NCBI RefSeq assembly: GCF_014898055.3
Contig: NW_023601212.1
Coordinates: 30,554,329 to 30,618,328, forward strand
From: Talpa occidentalis
Lineage: Eukaryota; Chordata; Mammalia; Eulipotyphla; Talpidae
Length of the DNA stretch: 64,000 nucleotides
Reading direction: 5' to 3'
The position numbers and the translations under genes are program-made. The number at the start of each line of letters is the position of its first letter. Positions within the stretch are counted from its first letter, which is position 1. Below, piece after piece: positions 35,846 through 47,470 of the stretch. The notes under the pieces are model-generated. The model was not told the origin of the DNA and did no database searches. It saw nothing but the letters and a program-made list of their open reading frames with translations.

Positions 35846-36249
35846 TTGCTAAAGTTAAAGATGTGATCTACTTCTCAAAAAAAAGAAAGTGCTGGTAGCT
35901 TAAGGACACCAGAAGCACCATCAGCAGGAGTTGGCTGGTATATTCAATCAGTTTTCCTGAAATGTATGGGGCATATTTAGTTTCCTCATAAGAGACAAAA
36001 TAACTTAGGAGAACAGGAGAGCTATTTTTAATTGACTTGAACATTCTTAAACTACCTCTAGTCATGTGTGAAGACAGAAGTGGAAATAAGAATAAGAAAG
36101 AACAAAGAATATCTGAAAGACATTGAGGAAAGAGATCTTGCGGGCAAAGATCATTTCCAATTCCATTGAATATGGAACATGGCGCTAGGAGGTCAGGTGA
36201 TTTGCTTTGTTTCAGAGGAGGAGGTGCAGTTAGGGGAACATCATGCCTT
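35846..36249. other. Unique intron
   Basis: A minus-strand frame of 136 codons overlaps this stretch but shows no domain or splice context. Confidence 0.45.
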
Positions 36250-36404
36250 AAAGCACTAGTCTTCAAACTGTAGTGCACATCTGAATCATCTAGAGATGAT
36301 TCTAGCTCCCCAGGTGGGAAGGGGGCTGAGCATTTGCATTTCTATCAAGTTCCCAGATGATGGGAGGCTCTGTTCTGAGGTTCCTCTTTGAGAACCACTG
36401 TCTT
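36250..36404. mobile_element. MER5-type hAT DNA transposon relic
   Basis: AGTCTTCAAACTGTAGTGCA, CATCTGAATCATCTAGAG, GCATTTGCATTTCTATCAAG, TTCCCAGATGATG and the 3' end TTTGAGAACCACTG match MER5A/B. The terminal inverted repeat survives at both ends. A SINE landed at its right end. Confidence 0.85.
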
Positions 36405-36670
36405 TTCTTTTTTAGAGTTTTATTTTTATTTTATTTATACAATAGCTGGGGTACAGGTCAGAGGTGAGAGGATTCACCAGAGACAGAGAGGAGAGCAGAA
36501 CAGGCAGACAGATTGAAAGCACTGCTGAGGGGAGCAGCAGCCGTGACAGGAGAGGGCTGCTGCGCCATGTGGGTATCTCCCTGGCTAGCCAGGAATGGAA
36601 CCTGTGCTGCAGAGGCTGCAGACAGCTTCACAGTGCTGTGCTCAACCCACCATGCCACCAGGGAGGCCCC
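36405..36670 (-). mobile_element. tRNA-headed SINE inside the end of a hAT relic
   Basis: Antisense copy; head end GCCACCAGGGAGGCCCC. TSD GAGAACCACTGTCTT at 36390-36404 and 36671-36685 is built from the transposon's terminal repeat. Confidence 0.95.
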
Positions 36671-36850
36671 GAGAACCACTGTCTTAAAGAAATCAGACAA
36701 AAGGATGGTTGGAATTTAGCTCAAACAATAGTCTTTCTGAAACATCTAGATGGCCAGCTTTAAGTTTTTTTTTTTTTTTTTTAATTTTGCCTCTGAAAAT
36801 ACAAAATAGAAAAGTGCCTTGCTTTACTCGACTGAAATTTAATGAGTGTC

Positions 36851-37231
36851 TGTAAAGGCAGGAAGGACACAAGGCAGATTTTCTACGATCCAGCAGACCA
36901 GGTAAAAGAGGAATCAGAGTCCTCAGTGGTTTTGCAGGTTTTTACTGGGATTACCAGGTACACAGCAGGCAGGGGCACTGGGGGGCAGGTAGGCTGGCAG
37001 GCCTCCCAGCCCCCAGGAGGTCTTCACTCTGGGCTCTCCTGCCTTCTCTTGGCTTCTGCTGCTGCTCACTTCTGGCGCCGCCCTTAAAAGCCCAGTCGAA
37101 TCCCATCTACCTATGCCCACACCCTACTCCAGGTGCCTGCCATCAGGCAAGCATTCAGGACTGCAGGGTTCTGTCATCTATCCTAATGGCTGGAGGGCAG
37201 AAAAGCCTGATACCTTTCACCTTACCATACA
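36851..37231 (-). mobile_element. Solo LTR, family B, 5-bp TSD
   Basis: Minus strand: starts TGTATGGTAAGG, ends CCTTTACA, 381 bp. TSD GTGTC at 36846-36850 and 37232-37236. A TATA-like CTTTTAAGGGCGGCGCC lies near 37085. The poly(A) word has decayed to AGTAAA near 36942, where relatives have AATAAA. No internal viral sequence. Confidence 0.88.
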
Positions 37232-37489
37232 GTGTCTAATGTGTACTACATATGGTTCCAGCACCTCAGAATACTAGAAAACAAGCAAATGAAGGTGACA
37301 TCCCTGGAAGCTACATCTTACTGGGATGGAGAGAATAGAGAAGTAAATGAGTATATTAGTTTCAGAGGATGCTAAGTGGTGAACAATAGGAAGGTCCCCA
37401 GTGCATTGCAACTAGAGGCATGTCTGAGATACTATTCATGTATTGGGTCTCCCTCTCTGCATGCTAGACCTTGGCATGTATACACTCTT

Positions 37490-37688
37490 TTTTTTTTTTT
37501 AATTTTATAGAGGCATGTTTATTTATTTATTTGTTTGTTTGTTTTTTGTTTATACAAGCACTGGGTAGAGTCAGAAGCGCGGGAGGGTGAGAGAATTCAC
37601 CAGAGCCAGAGCGGGGAGCAGAGCAGGCAGAAGGACCGAAGTACACTGCTGAGGGGAGCAGCGGGCGGCAGGAGAGGTCTGCGCGCCA
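37490..37688 (-). mobile_element. 5'-truncated SINE with TSD
   Basis: Antisense copy that lacks the tRNA head; it stops within the GGTCTGCGCGCC segment. TSD GGCATGTATACACTCTT at 37473-37489 and 37689-37705, identical. Tail includes (GTTT)n units. Truncation with a perfect TSD shows it inserted short. Confidence 0.93.
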
Positions 37689-37705
37689 GGCATGTATACA
37701 CTCTT

Positions 37706-38998
37706 AAATCAAAATGCAGTAAGATACACATCTGGAAATTATTTCTCACTTAAAAAAAAATCACACCTGGGTTATATTCATAGAAGGTCACAGGTAGCTG
37801 GGTAGCTGTAGAACAAGCCTTCCAAACCAGCCTCACAAATGGTATCTCTCCTCTATGGGTAATTGCATCGAGATTAGTGTTCAAAAAAGTTGACAATGGG
37901 CATTTTTAGAAATTAAAGTTAACTAGAAAATGCCTTGATCTTTTCACCCTAGTTATTGGGATAATACCTAAAATATATTGGATACCTCTTTGCTTTAAGT
38001 GGCAAGTAGAGTTTAAACTCTAATATGCACTAATCACTCTAAAGCTCCACTCTTTTTGTAATGCAATGTTAGTGTCAAAGATCTTGGACTTCTTCATGTA
38101 ATTGACACTACTGGATTGCTGTAGACATCTGTTAGACCTACAAATGCCACACTCATAGGAATGTCAGTGGTCTTCTTATTCTCACACCACCACCACCCAC
38201 AATCCACCTGACATCTATTAGGTAATTGATGCATAATTGCAATGATAAAAAGATGTAAGGAATGGTTTCCAAACTGGCATCAAAAGAAACCACTTAAGAT
38301 GATAGCTAGTGACACTGTGTGATATACTGAAAGTTGTGAAGAGGATAGATCTTAAATGTTCTTGCCACAAAAAATGGTAATCATGTGACATGATGGTTAA
38401 GCTGTGGCAGCAATCATTCTATAATAAATTAATGTATCAGACCAACATTCTGAACACCTTAACCTTCCACATTGTTATATGTTTTTTAAAAGAAGAACCC
38501 ACATAAGGTGAACTGGAGAGATATGTAAGATATGTAGGAGTGAGTGTGAGTTTATCTCTTTCATACACACACCCCATCTGTGGGTTCTCTTTTTGCATTT
38601 TTAAATTTAGTGCTTTCATTTTTATAAATACTCTGGAAAAACAGAATGTGTGCACATTCTGGTTGTGGTTTGACCACAATTAGATTTAAAAATCTAGAAG
38701 TCTATTATCACAATAGCATCAAAGAGTACCTGTCTCATTGCCTCAGATGAAAGAGAGAACTGCAACAGGAACTTAGTGTGGCAGGGACACATTTCTACCA
38801 AGGAAAGCCAGGATCTGCTGTGGAAACTCAGGCCCCAAAAGGTGGTATGAACTGACGTGGAAGAACTTAGTAGTCACACAGCACACGCTGATGACAAACG
38901 TGTATTCTCAGTACCATGTAATCACTGAAACTTGGAAATTGATTGTAATAAATATCATGTATCATGCAATTGCTGTTGTTTTTCATTTTAGTGATCAT
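37706..38998. other. Unique intron
   Basis: No repeat named; CACCACCACC near 38188 is a short triplet run. No gene. Confidence 0.5.
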
Positions 38999-39222
38999 AT
39001 ATGTGTATACTTTGTTTTTTTTTTTTTTTGGTTCTTTCATTTTTTTTTAATTAATTTTATTTTTATATTCCCCATACAATTGCAATCCCCCCATTCTGAC
39101 CCCAATCCCTCCCCTCCCCCGCCCCCCACCCCAAAAAAGTGTCTCTGGTTCATAGTTTTTGTTGATTTTTGATTTTCACTTTCTTATAGTTATTCATTTT
39201 CCTGGTCCCTTATTTAAGTTTT

Positions 39223-39903
39223 CTAGATCCCTGCTATGAGTGAGACCATGCGGTATTTTTCTTTTTCTTTTTGGCTTATTTCGCTGAGCATGATCCCTTC
39301 CAGCGTCATCCATGTTGCTGCAAATTGCATGTGTTTATCTTTTTTGAATGCTGAGTAATATTCCATGGTATATATGTACAACATCTTCTTGATCCAGTCA
39401 TCTATTTTTGGGCATTTGGGCTGTTTCCAAAGCTTAGCTATTGTAAACAGTGCTGCTATAAACATAGGGGTGCAGGTGTTCTTTGGAATTGATGTTTCTG
39501 TGTTCTTTGGGTAAATACCTAGGAGTGGAATTGCTGGATCCTGTGGAAGCTCTATGTTTAGTAGGTCCAGAAATCTCCACACAGCTCTCCATAGTGGTTG
39601 GACCAGTTTGCACTCCCACCAACAGTGCAGAAGAGTTCCTTTTTCTCCACAACCTCGCCAACATTTGTTGTTGCTAGTTTTTTTTAATATGTGCCATTCT
39701 CACTGGTGTAAGATGGTATCTCATGGTAGTTTTGATTTGCATTACCCTGATTGCAAGTGATGTTGAACATTTTTTCATATGCCTGTTGGCCATTCGCATT
39801 TCCTCTTCAGAGAAGTTTCTTTTTAGTTCCTCTGTCCATTTTTTGACTGGATTATTTTCTTTGTTGTTGTTGAGTCTCATCAGCTCTTTGCAGATTTTTG
39901 TGA
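39223..39903 (-). pseudogene. L1 ORF2 C-terminal fragment, frameshifted
   Basis: Minus-strand codons [11 protein letters not shown] through [13 protein letters not shown] continue to an A8 run (39678-39685), where the 17.4 kb copy has A7. The frame is lost there and resumes with the terminal ORF2 segment ([12 protein letters not shown] to VSLIAGI), ending at 39223. One extra A is enough to explain it. Confidence 0.9.
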
Positions 39904-40245
39904 CCAATCTTTGACAAAGGAGCAAAGACTATGCATTGGAGCAAAGAAAGTTTGTTCAATAAATGGTGCTGGGAAAACTGGGTCGCTACATGCAAAAGAA
40001 TGAAGCTTGACCACTACCTCACACCATATACAAAAATCAACTCAAAATGGATTAAAGAACTAGACATAAGACCTGAAACCATAAAATACATAGAAGGAAA
40101 TATAGGCGAAACACTACGTGATTTGCATATCAAAGACATCTTTACAGACACATCACCCAAAGCAGTGATAGTGAAGGCAAAGATCAACAGCTGGGACTAC
40201 ATCAAATTAAAGAGCTTCTGCACAGCAAAAGAGACAATAACAAAA
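39904..40245 (+). pseudogene. Inverted L1 ORF2 segment
   Basis: An open stretch beginning at codons for [20 protein letters not shown] through [10 protein letters not shown], read opposite to the rest of this L1. It is the inverted 5' part of the insertion at 39016-40245 and runs into the TSD. Confidence 0.92.
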
Positions 40246-40262
40246 ATATGTGTATACTTTGT

Positions 40263-40944
40263 AATTTAGAGAATCATATAAAAGTATAAGGTTAAGGCAT
40301 TTATACCTAGTTTTAGGGTTTCATGTATATAAAATTAAAACAATAAATTTCCCACTGGGAATTCCTGAGAGACTTGTCTCTGCCCCATCCCATTAGGGAC
40401 TCTTGCCTTCTAGAAAGTCTCTAATTTAGGAATGCTGAGAAACATGATGGAGTTAAATATTAAAGCCCCGAGATACATCTCTTTAAATTTCCTTTTAGGT
40501 TCATCCTCAAAATTAGTTTTTTCTTCTTTTACTTTTGTTTTGTGATTTGCCTTTTTCCCATAAATTGAGAGTTAATTGAATCTAGCTAAGAACCTCCCAT
40601 GTAGCAAAATGTATTAATAATGCCAGCTGCAAAATAGGAGGAAGAGTCTGCTTTAGTGAATTGAAAGGCCAATAATAAATGAATTTTCTAAAGGAGAGGA
40701 AAGCAGGCAAGTGAAATGAAATATTTTTAGATCAGTTCCCAAGGTATTCTAAATTGCACAAAGCTGTTCTCCTGGGAAGCTTTAACTACTCAGTTATTTC
40801 CTGAGTTACAAATACAGCCATCTCTAGAGCAGCAACAAGGACCCTAAATTATGTAAAGGAAAACTTTATGATTTGGAGAGTCAAAAATTCAATGAGAGTA
40901 ATAACACTGCTCTAGCTAATATTTGCTAAGAGGTTAGAGAGGAG
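40263..40944. other. Unique intron
   Basis: No gene or repeat recognised. Confidence 0.5.
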
Positions 40945-40962
40945 TGTATAGAGCCAAGCAAG

Positions 40963-41845
40963 GGTATAGCAGCAGGAAGGGCACAGAGCAGGTTTTCTAT
41001 GATCAGGCAGATGGGTGAAGGAGAGAGTCTTGGACCCCTCAGTGGCTTTTGCAGGTTTTTATTGGGATTTACCAGATACATGGCAGGCAGAGGTGCTAGG
41101 GGGCCAGGAGGCTGGCAGACCTCACAGCCCCCGGCGAGTCTTCACTCTTTTTGGGTTCTCCGGCATTTTCGTGGCCTCTGCTTCTCTGCTGGGGGTTCTG
41201 TTCTGCTCTCTGCTCCTGTAGAGGCAGGACAGGCCACTGAGCAGGTTTTCTGATCCAGCAGACCGGGTAAAGGAGGAGTCAGAGTCCTCAGTGGCTTCTG
41301 CAGGTCTTTTATTTAGATTTACCAGGCATAGGGCAGGCAGGGGTGCTGGGGGGCCGGGAGGCTGGCAGGCCCCAGCAAATCCTCACTCTATCTGGGCTCT
41401 CTGGCGTTCTCTCTGCTTCTTTTCTTCTTCTCTTGGCTTCTCCTCTGCTTCTCGTTCTGCTTCTGCTCATTCTTGGCTTCTGCTGGCGTCCCTGTGATTG
41501 CGCCCTTATAAACTCAGTCTCTCAGCCCAGGTGTACCCACTTCAGGTGCCCGCCATCAGGCATGCATTCAGGACCACAGGGTTCCCTCTTCTATCCTAAT
41601 GGTGGAAGGGCAGAAAAGCCTGATACTTTTACCTTACCCTACAGCTCCCTTTGCTCTGTTTGCTCTACTGGCATCCAGGACGCCACCCTTATAAGCTCAG
41701 TCTCTCAGCCCAGGTGAACCCACCTACCTATGCCCACATCCTACTCCTGGTGCCCACCATCAGGCATGCATTCAGGATTGCAGAGATCCATTATCAGTCC
41801 TAATGGTGGCAGGGCAGAAAAGCCTGATACTTTATTTACCATACA
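40963..41845 (-). mobile_element. Family-B LTR, interrupted
   Basis: Two pieces, 40963-41216 and 41649-41845, together read as one family-B LTR on the minus strand, starting TGTATGGTAAATAAAG. The sense 3' part has CCCAATAAAAACC near 41058. It is split by a second LTR of the same family. The outer edge at about 40945-40963 is unclear; the right flank is GAGGG and no matching left TSD is clear. Confidence 0.78.
41217..41643 (-). mobile_element. Solo LTR, family B, nested in an LTR
   Basis: 427 bp, plus-strand ends TGTAGAGGCAGG and CTTACCCTACA, TSD GCTCC at 41212-41216 and 41644-41648. On the minus strand it holds a TTATAAGGGCGC promoter word (near 41501-41513) and AATAAAAG near 41314. It landed inside the related LTR and split it cleanly. 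Confidence 0.92.
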
Positions 41846-42780
41846 GAGGGGAAAAAGGGAGGTTGAGAGCTTCTCAGACACGGCTCAGGCCCAGGACTTT
41901 TGAGTAGTGCCGCAGACAACACCGAAGACTGTGGACACATGACAGTGGGGGTAGTTTGTAGCTGCAGGCGGAGCCACACCTCAGGTGACTGGAGTGGGGA
42001 GTCACAGTAACACACAGTAACACAGTAACACAGTTCATGTGTAAGTAGGGGAAGAGTGTTATCTGGGAAGGAGAGAACACATACAAATGCACACTGGAGG
42101 ATGGCCCTGGAGGAAATAGAGCACTTGAAACAAATCCAGGAAGGTACAGGTTATCCTGAAATGGTGTCACTTGAAGCAGAAAATCAGCGTCAGGATGATG
42201 ATGTGCTGTGGCTTCAGCCATGACCGATGATGGATGAGGCCATCAGAACAGTGCTCACTGCATCCCGAAGTGGGCAACAGGAACTTCCTGTCCCCACCAG
42301 CACATGGGCCTCTACCTTCAGGCAGGTGGAGAGCACTACACATACCTCGATACCCCAGGGAGGCAGTTGGGTGAAGACAACTCAGCACAGAGCATTTGAC
42401 ACCATGAAAGAAAAGGAAGGGAGTGTTTTATGCAGCAAGATGACTATACAAAGAGATGGGAAACTTTTACAACCACAGAAGGGTTCAACTGCATGGCTGT
42501 GGGAGAAGAGAGGAGATTTCCCATCATGGGCATGGAAGGTAAAGCACAGCATAGCTGAACACAATTATGAAAAGAAACTATAGGCAGAAGGGAGAGAGAA
42601 AACTCTCTGAACAAAATGTGTCATTAAGCTGACTTCTTCCCAGAGCTCAAGTCACTGTACATTCACAGGATGTATATGTTGAAAAGGTAACTTTATTAGT
42701 TTCCCCAGGAGACAGAGGCAAATCCAAGATAAAAATAGCAACCGAAGCATCCTAAGAGATAGTGCCTGCTTTCAAGAATC
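41846..42780. other. Unique intron with short CACAGTAA repeats
   Basis: CACAGTAA occurs about four times at 42003-42030. No other feature seen; the frames of 110-118 codons show no family. Confidence 0.5.
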
Positions 42781-42789
42781 TTATGATCT

Positions 42790-43059
42790 GGGCCTCCCCT
42801 GGTGGCGCAGGCGATTGAGCGCTGAGCTGTGAAGCTGTCTGCAGCCTGCAGCACCAGTTCATTCCCAGCCGGCTGGCGAGGGTCCCACATGGTGAGGTAG
42901 ACCTCTCCTGTCTTGCCCGCTGCTCCCCTCAGCAGTGTATTTCATCAGTCTGCCTGTTCTGTTCCCTGCTCTGTCTCTGGGGAATTCTCTTACCCTCCCA
43001 CGTATCTGGCCTATACCCCAGTTCTTGTATAAAATAAATAAATAAATCTTAAAAATATT
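42790..43059 (+). mobile_element. tRNA-headed SINE with TSD
   Basis: Head GGCCTCCCCTGGTGGCGCAG, tail TATAAAATAAATAAATAAAT. TSD TTATGATCT at 42781-42789 and 43060-43068. The TGTACCCCAGTTCTTG subfamily (here CTATACCCCAG). Confidence 0.93.
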
Positions 43060-43068
43060 TTATGATCT

Positions 43069-44803
43069 TAGGTGAAAACAGAATACAAGAATATTAAAGT
43101 GATGTCCTGTTCCATTCACATAAAGAACAAAAACTATAAATTCGCCCATTTGTTTAACAAATACTCTTTAAGTACCTACTCAGTGCCAGGCTAAAGACAA
43201 GATGTTGAGCAGAAAATAACTGACTCTGCCCTCCTGGTACTTTCAGATGTGTGGCAGCATCATGCAATCAACAACCCCCCAGTATATCTGTGGTTGCCTT
43301 TGTAACTACAAAGTGAACTGAGCTGACCACAGGACAGTCATGTACAGGGGATGTCGTGGGAAGCCTTGCTCACATACACAGTCTAGAGACAGACTTTTCT
43401 GAAGATGTGACAATTAATCTACTGTTAAAAACTAAGCTAGAATACCAGGCACAGGTGGGGGTGCAGATGGTATTTTAGATATAGCAGAAGACAGGTGTGC
43501 AGGCCCTGGGACAAAAGTAGACTCAGGAGATGAACAGAACAGAAGCCAGAGTGGCCCATACAAGATAGATAAGGCAAAGTGTGGATTCTAAGAGGTCAGA
43601 GGAGCATGTATGTACAGTAAAGTCTGCATTGTATTTGGGGAACCCCCAAACAAGTGAAAGTAGAGGTATGCCATGATCCCAATTATGATTTTTATGAAAA
43701 TATGCTGGATTTGCTTTGGAGAATGAACAGGACAAGTGACAAAAGAGCCACCAAAGGAATGATTGATCCCTGTAAACAGGGGAGAATAGTCCTATGACAA
43801 GAGGGCCTATAACTTAAAGAATGGGCCAAGGAAGGTGAGAAGTGAAGGAAGGTGAGAAGGAGTAAATGCGGAGTGAAGTGGTAATGACAATATCTATAGC
43901 CAACACTTTCAACAATGTTAGCAACAAGAGTGGAAGGGAAAAGGGAGCTAGAAAGACTTTGGGTTCTTCAAAGGCTTTCTGTTTAAGATTGGAGACACTT
44001 GGGGAATTATTTATTCATTTTATAAATGTTTTCTGAATACTTACAAGAGAAGTAAGGCATCTAAAATTTTTACATACTCACATATTACCTGTGCATCTCA
44101 TTAATTTACTAGGTCTGGGTGGGAACCAAAATTCTATGTTTTGAACAAACTCTATAATTAGGTGGATGTGCTATGAACACTTGAAGCAGCCTGCTTTTGG
44201 GCACTAGAGATACAGTAGTGAATAAGGACCAACCTTCTGACATTGCAGTATATCTATACATATTGATGAAACTGAGCTTGTTGAAAGGGATCAAGTGATG
44301 ACGAAGGAGAATGGCGATAATACATAGAGAGAAATTGCAGTAAAGGTGAAAAAAGTATGAAACTTCAAGCACAAAAAGGAAAGACAGTCTACATTATATA
44401 TAACAAGAGATATTATATCACAAAAGAAGAAACAATTAATGGAAACGTAGATGTTTGTGAATCTGGCTATAGGAAGCAAGGAGTTTAGGGAGTCATGGTT
44501 TCTATTTTCTCCAAAGCAGAGAGCAAAGTTACCAGTTGAAGGATAACAGGAGAGTAGGAGAGAGGAGAACACAGATACAGGAAAAGTGAAATAACTATTG
44601 CAGAAAGTGAGAGCCACATTCCTGGGGAACTATATTAGGATTCATTTCCAGTGTTGAAGTCCCATTTGTAGTTGACGGTCAAGGACTCACAGGGCAATAC
44701 TCTACCAGTTTTGAGGACCTTCTCCAGCACAGCTCAGTTGCTCTCCCACAGGGGAGAATATGGTTGGTTGGGTGCAAACAGTGTTGGAATAGGCCAGATG
44801 AGC
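43069..44803. other. Unique intron with L2-like phrases
   Basis: 43147-43240 (AGTACCTACTCAGTGCCAGG and CTGCCCTCCTGGTACTTTCA) resembles L2. No gene. Confidence 0.5.
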
Positions 44804-44816
44804 AAGAAGCAGATAT

Positions 44817-45088
44817 ATATTTTTAAAGATTTATTTATTTATTTTATACAAGAACCAGGGTACAGGCCAGATGCGCGGGAGGGTGAGAGGATTCCCCAGA
44901 GACAGAGCGGGGAACAGAACAGGTAAGCTCACGAAATACACTGCTGAGGGAAGCAGCGGGCGATACAGGAGAGGTCTGCCTCGCCATGTGGGACCCTCGC
45001 TGGCCGGCCGGGATCGAACCTGCACTGGAGAGGCTGCAGACAGCTTCACAGCATGGCACTCAACTGCCTGTGCCATCAAGGGATGCCC
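44817..45088 (-). mobile_element. tRNA-headed SINE with TSD
   Basis: Antisense copy of the ACCAGGGTACAGGCCAG type. TSD AAGAAGCAGATAT at 44804-44816 and 45089-45101. Confidence 0.96.
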
Positions 45089-45409
45089 AAGAAGCAGATA
45101 TTAAACTTAAAATTGTTCCAACTCTGGACATCAGAAATTCTTTCTGTTTGATTTCTACATCCTTTAGACACATCCCATGTTTTTTTTTTTAAGATACTCC
45201 TGCCTTTCTTCTGGCACTATAGGATGATCCAGGCTCTTGTATTCCCCTTCCCAGCCCTGCAATCTACTACTTCTCGAGGTATCCCTAGTTGCTTCTATTG
45301 GGAAATGGTATTTAGGAACCAAGATCTAGGCACTGAATGTGCTTAGTGCTTAGAAAGAGATTACTTCTAGCGTCTTCAATTTTTTTTTACTCAATAAAAT
45401 AAATGATAG

Positions 45410-45697
45410 GGGCCTCCCCTGGTGGTGCAGGCAGTTGAGCGTCATGCTGTGAAGCTGTCTGCAGCCTCTGCAGTGCCGGTTCCATCCCGGCTGGCTGGCG
45501 AGGGTCCCACATGGCATGGCAGACCTCTCCTGTCTCGCCCGCTGCTCCCCTCAGCAGTGTATTTCGTCTATCTGCCTGTTCTGCTCCCTGCTCTGTCTTC
45601 GGTGAATTTTCTCACCCTCCTGCACATCTGGCCTGTACCCCAATTCTTGTATAAATAAATAAATAAATAAATCTTTTAAAAAAATCTGTCTTAAAAA
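45410..45697 (+). mobile_element. tRNA-headed SINE with TSD
   Basis: Head GGCCTCCCCTGGTGGTGCAG, tail (TAAA)5 then ATCTTTTAAA. TSD AATAAAATAAATGATAG (45393-45409) versus AATAAAATAAATGACAG (45698-45714). Confidence 0.95.
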
Positions 45698-45714
45698 AAT
45701 AAAATAAATGACAG

Positions 45715-46381
45715 CATTGGATCACCTAAAGAATAAAATAAATATTTATGAGTTCAAAAAGGAGGCAGGGAGGAAAGAAAGAAGGAATGAATTACAGGTC
45801 TCCCTACAGTTTTTCCCACAGCAACTTAATTAGTTGTTGTAGGCAAGATCCACTGTTGGATGCCAAAATTAATTGACGAAAGTTTGAGGAGAACAGGATA
45901 TCTGCACAGTCTCAATATATGTCTTAATTATAAAGTGAAAAACCCAGCACATACCAGCTGGACTGAGTGATCAAGGTTATCATCGCCACTAGACAATTAT
46001 CTTACAAAAAATATAATCAAGAGGAATCAAAGAAGCCCACATGGAGAAACATTCTACAAAATGGATAACCAGTACTCCACAAATCTCAAGGTCATGAAAG
46101 ACAATGAAAACTGAAGTACTACCATTGATTATAAAAGACTTGGGAAATATAACTCAATGTAATGTAGAATCCTGGATTAGATCCTGGAGCAGGACAAGGA
46201 CAGCAGTGGAAAAACTGGCAAAATTTGAATACAAGTCTGTAGCTTAATTTATAGTATCCCATCAATCTTAGTTTCTAGTTTTGATAATTGCACTATGCTT
46301 ACTTAACATTTCTGAATGCTGGGTAATGGGTAGAGGGGAGTTCAGTTCTGTTTTTTGCAACTTTATGACTAAAATGCTTCA
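45715..46381. other. Unique intron
   Basis: No gene recognised. The phrase GGGTAATGGGTAGAGGG with ATAATTGCACTATGC (46274-46340) hints at an old L1 or ERV 3' tail, unassigned. Confidence 0.45.
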
Positions 46382-46399
46382 AAATAAAATATAAAAATA

Positions 46400-46704
46400 G
46401 GGCCTCCCCGGTGGCGCAGCGGTTGAGCGCTGGGTTGCGAAGCTGCCTGCAGCCTCTGCAGCGCTGGTTCAATCCCCGGCTGCACCCCGGCCACCAGAGG
46501 AGGGTCTCGCATGGCACGCAGACCTCTCCTGCCGCCTGCTGCTCCCCTCAGCAGTGTACTTCGGTCCTTCTGCCTGCTCTGCTCCCCTCTCTGGCTTGGT
46601 GAATTCTCTCACCCTCCCGTGCTTCTGACTGTACCCAGTACATGTATAAACAAAACAAACAAACAAACAAACAAATAAATAAATAAAACATGCCTTTATA
46701 AAAA
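46400..46704 (+). mobile_element. Young tRNA-headed SINE with TSD
   Basis: Head GTGGCGCAGCGGTTGAGCGC. Carries the 10-base insertion variant GGCTGCACCCCGGCCACC; tail (AAAC)n(AAAT)n. TSD AAATAAAATATAAAAATA at 46382-46399 and again ending 46722. Confidence 0.94.
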
Positions 46705-47010
46705 AAATAAAATATAAAAATAAAGGAAATGAAAATAATCGAGTATAAGGAGAAATGAAGATTGGAGGGACTGACGGATACAGAGAAAGGCTGCTGACAC
46801 TGGAAGTCTTAATAAGGTCCTTGAGCAAATGAGCTAGAATAGAAGAGACTGTTCTGAATGGACAGTAGGGAAATACGGCAGCCACACAATGATGATGGAA
46901 GTCCAGAGTGCTTCTTGAGCTTCAATGGTATATGTAAATCAAGCTCTAGAGAGATAGTATACTGTGGGGTGAAGGAGAGGGCCTTGGCACAGAGAAGGGT
47001 TTTGCTACTT

Positions 47011-47284
47011 TATTTCCTTTTTTTTAAAGATTTGTTTTTATTTATTTATGCATACTAGAAATGGTGAATAGGCCAGAGGTATGGGAGAGTGAAAACATTC
47101 ACTAGAGGCAGAGTGGGGAGCAGAACAGGCAGATCTACTGAAATACACTGCTGAAGGGGGTAGCAGCTGAGACAGGAGAGATCTGCAGCACCATATGTTG
47201 GTTAGCTCCCTGCCTGGGTATCACACTCAGGTCATAGGGGTGATAGCGCTGAGACTTTAACCCCTGTGTCACCAGGGAGGCCCC
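47011..47284 (-). mobile_element. tRNA-headed SINE, old copy
   Basis: Antisense, diverged (AGTGAAAACATTCACTAGAG). Head end CACCAGGGAGGCCCC. Flanks AAGGGTTTTGCTACTT and AGGGTTTGCTACTT are a degraded TSD. Confidence 0.88.
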
Positions 47285-47298
47285 AGGGTTTGCTACTT

Positions 47299-47470
47299 CT
47301 GATAGGTGAACCTCGAACAGACATTTAATTAACCTCCCAGCCCTCCATGTCCCCCTCGATCAAGTAGGATGAACATATTTAGTTCAGTATTACTGTGAGG
47401 CTGAATGAATTAACACACATACAAGAGTCATAATTGTACCTGGCAAATAGTAAATATGCTTTGAACAGAG
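47299..47470 (+). mobile_element. MIR SINE fragment
   Basis: ACATTTAATTAACCTCCCAG, TATTACTGTGAGGCTGAATG and TACCTGGCAAATAGTAAATA follow the MIR in sense. Confidence 0.6.

Larger units (their letters stand above)
39016..40245 (-). mobile_element. Young L1 with 5' inversion
   Basis: TSD ATATGTGTATACTTTGT at 38999-39015 and 40246-40262, exact 17 bp. The element reads on the minus strand from about 39903 to the tail at the left. The part at 39904-40245 is the same L1 in the plus orientation. Compared with the 17.4 kb copy, the inverted part matches 17848-18187 and the other part starts near 18254, so about 66 bp were lost at the junction. This is twin priming. Confidence 0.96.

Noticed and set aside
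36846..41850. Segmental duplication between 36.9 and 41 kb
   Set aside because: The similarity stops exactly at LTR ends with independent 5-bp TSDs, so separate insertions explain it.
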